64,000 nt of DNA from CAINVV01 sp963663005. Lineage in GTDB: Bacteria; Bacteroidota; Bacteroidia; Bacteroidales; Prolixibacteraceae. Below, one piece after another: positions 58,915 through 64,000 of this stretch. Location of the stretch: the NCBI GenBank assembly GCA_963663005.2, contig CAXXHH010000008.1, positions 186,001 to 250,000 of the forward strand, given 5' to 3'. Numbering within the stretch: position 1 is the first letter of the stretch; every line of letters starts with the position of its first letter. The notes below the pieces were generated by a model. It was given only the letters and a program-made list of their open reading frames with translations. It did not search any database and had not been told where the DNA came from. Both the position numbers and the translations under genes were made by a program.

Positions 58915-60462
58915 ATGAAGAAGTTTTTTAAATACCTGGGCGCCGTTCTATTGGTGCTTGTGGTGGTATTATTCGTCTGGTTCGGATCAAACCTTAAAGA
59001 CCAGTACCCGGATTATAATCTGGATTTGAAAATCCTGAACAATCCATCCTCCCAACTCAAGGCCGGTTTCGCTGCCTTGCCAATAACTGCGACTGTTCCC
59101 GATCGCTGGGATGATAAAAACAAAAATGCCGAATTCGATAAAGGCGAAACCTTTACCGACGGTAACGGCAATGGCAAATTCGATCCGGTCTGGATCGCAG
59201 GATTCGGCAATAATAAACCGGCGAACGGGATTCACGACGACCAGTGGGCTCGCGCGATGGTAATTGATGACGGAAAAACCCGCCTTGCTGTCGTCGTACT
59301 GGATGCAATTGGTTTCATGAACAATGATGTCATCGATGTCAGAGGCCGGATATCAAAGGACGCAGGTATCACTTATGCCATCATCTCATCAACGCATACC
59401 CACGAAGCAGCGGATCTCCTCGGACTCTGGGGCAAAAGTCCATTCAAGAGTGGTATCGATCCGGCGCATATGGAATATGTCAAAAATCAGGCTGTCAAGG
59501 CCATAGAAACCGCTGCCAGGAATATTCGTCCAGCGCGTTTGTCGGTCTCTCAGAATCTTACCGGCGCTGCCCCGCTGGTGATCGACACAAGAATGCCTGA
59601 AGTATTCGATTCCGGACTGCGCCTAATTCAGGTTCTGGATAAAGAAACCAATAAAACTTTGGGTACGCTGATCAATTGGGGCGATCATCCGGAAACGCTT
59701 TGGAGCGACAACCTGCTTTTGACTTCCGACTTTCCCCATTTCGTGCGCGAAGGAATCGAGAAAGGGGTATTCAACAAAGACAGCTTAATGAAGCCCGGTG
59801 TCGGCGGTGTAGCCGTTTATGCCAGTGGCGCCGTTGGCGGATTGATGACAACGCATCCGCGTCTCGCCGTGAAAGATCCATTCTCCGGTGAGGAATTCAA
59901 GGCGCCAACTTTCGAAAAAGCCACAGCTCAGGGCAAACAATTGGCCAACCTGGCGCTGAGCGCAATGAGTAAACCAGAAGAGGTGATAGATTCGGCCTCC
60001 ATTTCCATTATCGCGAAAACCTTGCCAATTCCCTTGGAAAATACCATGTTCAAACTGGCCGCCATGTTGGGAATCATGAAAAGGGGAACTACTGGCTGGA
60101 TGAAAATGAAATCGGAGCTGTCTGTCGTGAAAATAGGGCCTATCTCAATTGTAACGATTCCCGGAGAATTATATCCCGAGATTTTGAATGGCGGCGTAGA
60201 AGCTCCTGCAGGTCAGGATTATGCTATCGCACCAGTTGAAGTTCCCGCCATCAGGGACATGATGCCGGGTAAATACAAATTCATGTTCGGCCTGGCAAAT
60301 GACGAAATAGGCTATATCATTCCGAAAAGCCAATGGGACGAAAAAGCTCCATATACCTACGGAAAAGATGGTCACCCATACGGGGAAGTCAACTCCCTGG
60401 GACCAGAAACCGCTCCCATCATCCACAAAAATATTAAGTCCATGCTGGAAGAGTTAAAATAA
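58915..60462 (+). CDS. Neutral/alkaline ceramidase-like exported protein
   Basis: A 515-residue protein with an N-terminal membrane helix (about 6-24). The N-terminal domain of neutral/alkaline non-lysosomal ceramidases is suggested by LKAGFAALPITATVPDRWDD, the calcium-like DDKNKNAEFDKGETFTDGNGNGKFD, VVVLDAIGFM, and the metal-binding ISSTHTHEAAD. INWGDHPETLWSDN and IVTIPGELYPE are later conserved spots. Ceramidases cleave the amide of ceramide; Bacteroidota make sphingolipids, but the substrate here is inferred. The Asp/Asn-rich insert resembles an EF-hand-type calcium site. Confidence 0.72.
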   Translation: MKKFFKYLGAVLLVLVVVLFVWFGSNLKDQYPDYNLDLKILNNPSSQLKAGFAALPITATVPDRWDDKNKNAEFDKGETFTDGNGNGKFDPVWIAGFGNNKPANGIHDDQWARAMVIDDGKTRLAVVVLDAIGFMNNDVIDVRGRISKDAGITYAIISSTHTHEAADLLGLWGKSPFKSGIDPAHMEYVKNQAVKAIETAARNIRPARLSVSQNLTGAAPLVIDTRMPEVFDSGLRLIQVLDKETNKTLGTLINWGDHPETLWSDNLLLTSDFPHFVREGIEKGVFNKDSLMKPGVGGVAVYASGAVGGLMTTHPRLAVKDPFSGEEFKAPTFEKATAQGKQLANLALSAMSKPEEVIDSASISIIAKTLPIPLENTMFKLAAMLGIMKRGTTGWMKMKSELSVVKIGPISIVTIPGELYPEILNGGVEAPAGQDYAIAPVEVPAIRDMMPGKYKFMFGLANDEIGYIIPKSQWDEKAPYTYGKDGHPYGEVNSLGPETAPIIHKNIKSMLEELK

Positions 60463-60486
60463 TTACCAGCATCAAACAGAGATGCG

Positions 60487-61179
60487 TCAGTCTTGAAAAA
60501 TTAACTTCTCAAGCTGATGCATCGCCTTTATGACCACATCAGCGCCCGAATTCCATAGAATTTCATCGGCAAGTATTCCGGTGTTAACACCTATCGTGAA
60601 AATTCCGGCAGCCTTGGCCGACTCGACTCCCAACGGGGCGTTTTCTATGACAATTACCTCATTTGCTGCGAAGCCAGATTTTTTCAAGGCCATCAGGTAG
60701 GGTTCCGGATTGGGTTTCCCAAATTTTACATCTTTCGCCGATACGATCCTATCCTTTCGCACCAATCCGGCAAAATCAACACATAACCCATCCAACAGCT
60801 GATCTTGCGCAGATCCGGTAACAACCCAAATAGCAATATCATTACTTTTTGCCAGTTCCATTACACCCGCGGTACCTTTTATTGGGAGCGCATTTGGCAT
60901 CGATTCAAAGATTTCACTTTTCCTGGCATAAATACGGGAGATCTCTTCATCTGTGGCCTCTCTCCCCAATTTCAATTGAAAGAACATCTGAACCGTGGAA
61001 GAGCCTGTGCGACCCTCATTCATATATACCTGTTCCAATGGGAAATCCAATCCAAGATCGGCAAAAGCCTGATTCCATGCCACTGCATGATGTCCCATAG
61101 AATCGTAAATCACCCCGTCCATATCAAAAAAAATGGCTTTGATAGTTTCAAAGCCATTTGTCAATCGCCTATTATCCAT
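60487..61179 (-). CDS. HAD-superfamily phosphatase, beta-phosphoglucomutase-like
   Basis: A 230-residue cytoplasmic HAD enzyme. Motif I is IFFDMDGVIYDS (nucleophile Asp), motif II is in WVVTGSAQ, motif III Lys in KDVKFGKPNPEPYL, and motif IV in VIVIENAPLGVESAKAAG. The small alpha cap (about 20-95) places it with beta-phosphoglucomutase/phosphatase-like sugar-phosphate enzymes. It lies between the ceramidase-like gene and a DUF6599-like gene with which it shares a strand; a 69-base gap with a heptad array separates them. Confidence 0.9.
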   Translation of the reverse strand: MDNRRLTNGFETIKAIFFDMDGVIYDSMGHHAVAWNQAFADLGLDFPLEQVYMNEGRTGSSTVQMFFQLKLGREATDEEISRIYARKSEIFESMPNALPIKGTAGVMELAKSNDIAIWVVTGSAQDQLLDGLCVDFAGLVRKDRIVSAKDVKFGKPNPEPYLMALKKSGFAANEVIVIENAPLGVESAKAAGIFTIGVNTGILADEILWNSGADVVIKAMHQLEKLIFQD

Positions 61180-61206
61180 TCATTTAATTTGTTAATCACC
61201 CCACTT

Positions 61207-61234
61207 CCAAAATCGAAAATCCAAAGTCCAAAAT
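61207..61234. repeat. Heptad array upstream of the HAD gene
   Basis: Units CCAAAAT, CGAAAAT, CCAAAGT, CCAAAAT with 7-bp period. Confidence 0.65.
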
Positions 61235-61248
61235 TGCATATTTTTCCT

Positions 61249-62088
61249 TTATAATTTTCCGGAAAGTGCGTCAAGCAACGGCAACATATTTTTTTTATCT
61301 GAAAATCCACTCGCTCCAACAAGATAATTACCCTTCCACCTCAGCGAAACACTTCCGTTGAAAGGATCTTTGAACAAGAAATCGCCTTCCGCAGGCTTCT
61401 TAATCTTTGCTTCGGCGTACGAGGCATATTTTATAATGATTTGCTCTACTTCAGCACGATCGGCTCTCTCCAGAACAAAGAGCGTGATCTCCTCTCCTCC
61501 TGAACTGTATTTAGCCCTGACGGCAGAACCCATGAAGCCCAATCCCATGAACTCAGTCGGAATGTACTGACAAGTATTCGGAATCAAATTCTCTTTAGGG
61601 AACATCCCAACAATTTTAGGATATTCAGGCTTATCACACAATGTCCGGGAAAACTCCAGCGCCACGGCTTTTAACGAAAATCCGGGTACTTGCTCCAGCT
61701 TCATGCCATTCATCTTGACATAATACTTGCCGGCAACAAAATTGAAGGTCGATGCATCGCCATAACCCTCCAACCCAACCGGTGTGGTCTGCGCCTTGGC
61801 TGATTTTTCGATGCTGTAAATCCCATAGGCATGCAATGGATCGCCGTGATCGTATACCTCGATAGTCAACTCCGAACCATTGTTGCTCCAACTGGCAACC
61901 TGCAACGACTCAAAACCATAACTAAGGTAAAATTCGGAAGCGCCATCAATATGTTCGTACAAATTCTCTTTATTGAAGGTCAATTTCTTGCCATCAGCCT
62001 TCCAGGCGGCAAGCTCAGGGAATTTCAACTCCTCAGACCTGGCCCCGAATGAAATTAACAGCAAGCCGATAAACAGAATTTTTTTCAT
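61249..62088 (-). CDS. Exported DUF6599-like protein
   Basis: A 279-residue protein with a short signal peptide (about 1-18, ending FGARS). The middle FNKENLYEHIDGASEFYLSYGF and VYDHGDPLHAYGIYSIE match the DUF6599 pattern of a beta-rich exported protein. Function unknown. Its start overlaps the end of the aldo/keto reductase gene by four bases (ATGA, 62085-62088), so the pair is translationally coupled and probably works together, for example in the same exported redox process. Confidence 0.7.
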   Translation of the reverse strand: MKKILFIGLLLISFGARSEELKFPELAAWKADGKKLTFNKENLYEHIDGASEFYLSYGFESLQVASWSNNGSELTIEVYDHGDPLHAYGIYSIEKSAKAQTTPVGLEGYGDASTFNFVAGKYYVKMNGMKLEQVPGFSLKAVALEFSRTLCDKPEYPKIVGMFPKENLIPNTCQYIPTEFMGLGFMGSAVRAKYSSGGEEITLFVLERADRAEVEQIIIKYASYAEAKIKKPAEGDFLFKDPFNGSVSLRWKGNYLVGASGFSDKKNMLPLLDALSGKL

Positions 62089-63269
62089 ACCAGGAAGTTT
62101 GAAGGCACCATTTTAATCCGGGCTATATCCGTAATCCGCTCACGCACATCAAATCCGTTCGGACACGCCACAGAACAACCCTCACAAGAATCACACGGGT
62201 TAACCGGAAGGTTCAATTTCGCAACAGTGGTTTGTGCCTTCGCCGGGAAAGAGTACCCGTAATTGTACATGTATGATCGCATCAGATCCGGAATTGGCAG
62301 ATTTTGGGGGCATTGACCCGAACAGGTCAGACATCCGTGGCAGTAAAGACCAGGGTCATTCATCGCCAACTGCAGATCGCCCCTTTCCTGATCTTCAAGT
62401 TGATAATTCTGCGCAACTTGCCAATTCTCTTTCAGCATCTCAAAGTTCGTGATTCCAGGTATGCAGGTGTGAATTAATGGATTTGAAACCACCCATTTCA
62501 ACGCTGCCTTACAATTAACCGGCTTCTTCTTATCCTTATCCAGGAAGCCTCCGGCCATGCCCTTCATCCCAATGATGCCAAGTCCGGCGTCATTAGCACG
62601 TTGTAACGCCTTTTGTAATTCAGGATCGTCTTTCAAACGGAAATTGTATGAAGTAAGTACCACATCGTAAAATTTACTGTCTGCGGCAGCATTCAGGACT
62701 TCCGGCATGTTGGTGTGGGTAGAGCATCCTATGAATTTTGCTTTTCCACTCTCTTTGGCGCGCTTTAACGCTTCCAGATATCGGGGATCAAGCAAATAGG
62801 TTCGGTCACTGGCGGCATGGAGATATAAAATATCCACGTAACTCATTTGCAGTCGTTTCAAACTGTCTTCAAATTTCTCCAAAAACTGCTCAGTGGAATA
62901 CCCTTCCTTCGGGGGATGTATCTTTGTGGATATGATAACTTTGTCTCTCGGAATATCTTTAAAGTAATTGCCAACCATCTCCTCATTCCGGCCATCCTGG
63001 TAACCGCTTGCAGTATCAAAATGACGGATACCAATTTCGTACGCCGCTTTGAGAATGTTGGGATTGTCGGCCCGCATTACTCCCATACTGACAATTGGAA
63101 CCTCAATCCCGGTATTACCAAGGGTTCTGTATATGATCTTTTTCTTCTTCTTATCTTTTTTCTTCTTCTCTTTTGCTGGCTGAGCCTGAAAAGCTTGCGC
63201 CGTCATGCCAACTGCTGCCGTGGCTCCCAAAAACAGGAAGTTTCTACGATTTAAGGTTGAGTTTGCCAT
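62085..63269 (-). CDS. Tat-exported aldo/keto reductase with two 4Fe-4S motifs
   Basis: A 394-residue protein. A Tat signal (NRRNFLFLGATAAVG) is followed by a Lys-rich linker (about 31-44). The AKR barrel has the catalytic tetrad Asp/Tyr in FDTASGYQDG, Lys in IISTKIHPP and His in LYLHAASD. The C-terminal 90 residues hold two clusters CHGCLTCSGQCP and CDSCEGCSVACP, each with the CxxCxxxCP signature of 4Fe-4S ferredoxins. Such ferredoxin-fused AKRs are known, but Tat export implies a periplasmic sugar or carbonyl redox reaction linked to an electron carrier. Partner DUF6599 gene overlaps by 4 bases. Confidence 0.88.
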   Translation of the reverse strand: MANSTLNRRNFLFLGATAAVGMTAQAFQAQPAKEKKKKDKKKKKIIYRTLGNTGIEVPIVSMGVMRADNPNILKAAYEIGIRHFDTASGYQDGRNEEMVGNYFKDIPRDKVIISTKIHPPKEGYSTEQFLEKFEDSLKRLQMSYVDILYLHAASDRTYLLDPRYLEALKRAKESGKAKFIGCSTHTNMPEVLNAAADSKFYDVVLTSYNFRLKDDPELQKALQRANDAGLGIIGMKGMAGGFLDKDKKKPVNCKAALKWVVSNPLIHTCIPGITNFEMLKENWQVAQNYQLEDQERGDLQLAMNDPGLYCHGCLTCSGQCPQNLPIPDLMRSYMYNYGYSFPAKAQTTVAKLNLPVNPCDSCEGCSVACPNGFDVRERITDIARIKMVPSNFLV

Positions 63270-63410
63270 AATCTGTCCGTTTTTAATTCTTAATTGGGGA
63301 TGAAAGAAGTGGTCTACCTAAACAGTTCGAAAATTAATAAATATTTCTTTCCCATCATCGGCAATTAGGCCTCTCCTTCCTTCAATTCACCTTGTTGCCC
63401 GGAAAATTCA

Positions 63411-63418
63411 TACCTTTA
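63411..63418 (+). promoter_or_regulatory. Candidate promoter -7 box before the FAD-dehydrogenase gene
   Basis: TACCTTTA, near TAnnTTTG, with TTG at 63392-63394 sixteen bases before it. The leader would be about 80 bases. Same CTTTACATCG context as the box at 58872. Confidence 0.4.
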
Positions 63419-63501
63419 CATCGTTATTTGTCCTTAGAACCCGGAAGTGGTAAACTTCTGCTTTATAGATAACTGGTTCGGAGTGAACTCAAAGCATTTA
63501 T

Positions 63502-64000
63502 ATGGAAAAGAAATTCGACGTCATCATAGTGGGAGCCGGACCTGCAGGCATTTTTACTGCATATGAATTACTAAAAGAAAGGAAAAATTGCAGTATTCTC
63601 ATGCTCGAGAAGGGCAGGGATATCTACCAAAGAAAATGCCCTAAACATTCTAACGGCGGAACCTGCGTAAATTGTAAACCTTGCTCCATCACCACCGGAT
63701 GGGCGGGCGCGGGAGCATTTTCTGATGGGAAACTCTCTCTTTCGCACGAAGTTGGTGGCACTCTCACCGATTATATTGGCGTTGAAGCCACCATGGAAAT
63801 GATTCGTTATACCGACGATATCTATCTGAAATTCGGTGCAGATACCGGAATTCACGGACTTACCGAAACTCCTTCTATGCGCGAAGTGGTTAGAAAATCA
63901 ATCGAGGCAAACCTGAAACTGGTGAAATGCCCGGTGAGGCATCTGGGTACCGAAAAAACACAGGCTCTCTACCGCTCACTCTTCGAACATCTCAAAAACA
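63502..64000 (+). CDS. FAD-dependent dehydrogenase, N-terminal part (cut by window end)
   Basis: The frame begins MEKKFDVIIVGAGPAGIFTAYELL, a Rossmann FAD-binding GxGxxG, and has 166 visible residues. After LMLEKGRDIYQRKCPKH come Cys-containing NGGTCVNCKPC and GWAGAGAFSDGKLSL, the pattern of the large uncharacterised FAD-dependent dehydrogenase group (COG2509-like). The gene continues past the window. It is divergent from the AKR-DUF6599 operon. Confidence 0.85.
   Translation, partial: MEKKFDVIIVGAGPAGIFTAYELLKERKNCSILMLEKGRDIYQRKCPKHSNGGTCVNCKPCSITTGWAGAGAFSDGKLSLSHEVGGTLTDYIGVEATMEMIRYTDDIYLKFGADTGIHGLTETPSMREVVRKSIEANLKLVKCPVRHLGTEKTQALYRSLFEHLKN

Noticed and set aside
1..64000. tRNA, rRNA, prophage or insertion-sequence genes
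   Set aside because: No cloverleaf-like segments, transposase motifs or phage structural genes were recognised in reading the gaps; a tRNA scan would be decisive.

Overview
The window looks like a chromosome segment of a member of the Bacteroidota, most likely an environmental glycan degrader in or near the Bacteroidales/Marinilabiliales. Support comes from a type IX secretion sorting domain (gene at 4968-7760), several promoter boxes of the Bacteroidota form TAnnTTTG, many exported glycoside hydrolases (GH3, GH29 twice, GH92 twice, GH105), Ser-type sulfatases, and many signal-peptide, lipoprotein and twin-arginine (Tat) enzymes. No rRNA, tRNA, CRISPR array, prophage or intact insertion sequence was seen. 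No SusC/SusD pair is present, so the CAZyme cluster is not a classical polysaccharide utilisation locus inside this window.

Layout. 1-3897: tight peptide-utilisation operon (isoaspartyl dipeptidase tail, alpha/beta hydrolase, M14 carboxypeptidase, DctA-type transporter). 4049-7760: exported TIM-barrel isomerase convergent with a repetitive T9SS cargo protein. 8111-11849: metG, a HigBA toxin-antitoxin pair and uppP. 11946-38000: glycan-degradation region with esterases, GH3, GH29, GH92, GH105 (frameshifted), two Ser-type sulfatases, a sialate O-acetylesterase and an enolase-superfamily enzyme, interrupted by a broken DUF4143 ATPase gene, a DUF3795 protein, an MBL hydrolase and a metallophosphoesterase. 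The cargo suggests a fucosylated, mannosylated and sulfated or acetylated glycan such as an algal or host glycoconjugate; this is inference.

38127-45680: a run of exported genes comprising a DUF1080 glycoside-cleaving protein, an FGE-fold lipoprotein, a tetraheme NapC/NrfH-like cytochrome fused to an FGE-fold domain, two Tat-exported Gfo/Idh/MocA oxidoreductases and a ThuA protein. I read this as a candidate periplasmic oxidative (3-keto) glycoside-processing system with its own membrane electron conduit. It is the most interesting part of the window.

45897-49198: a polyprenol-phosphate glycosyltransferase overlapping a GT-C glycosyltransferase with TPR repeats, plus a small membrane protein. 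49236-54015: a selenium module on the minus strand (mnmH, yedF, cysteine-desulfurase-like gene, DUF3343 carrier, selD), split by a plus-strand GxxExxY gene bracketed by 26-bp inverted repeats. 54154-64000: a frameshifted membrane protein, SMP-30-type lactonase, a conserved unknown, a Tat-exported TIM-barrel protein, a ceramidase-like protein, a HAD phosphatase, a DUF6599-like protein, a Tat-exported aldo/keto reductase with two 4Fe-4S motifs, and the start of an FAD-dependent dehydrogenase.

Three genes are disrupted (GH105 by an A7 run, the DUF4143 ATPase by an amber codon, the membrane protein at about 54770). Several intergenic gaps carry degenerate tandem repeats with a 7-bp period, sometimes next to perfect palindromes. 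All functional calls rest on motif recognition by eye; no database search was run.
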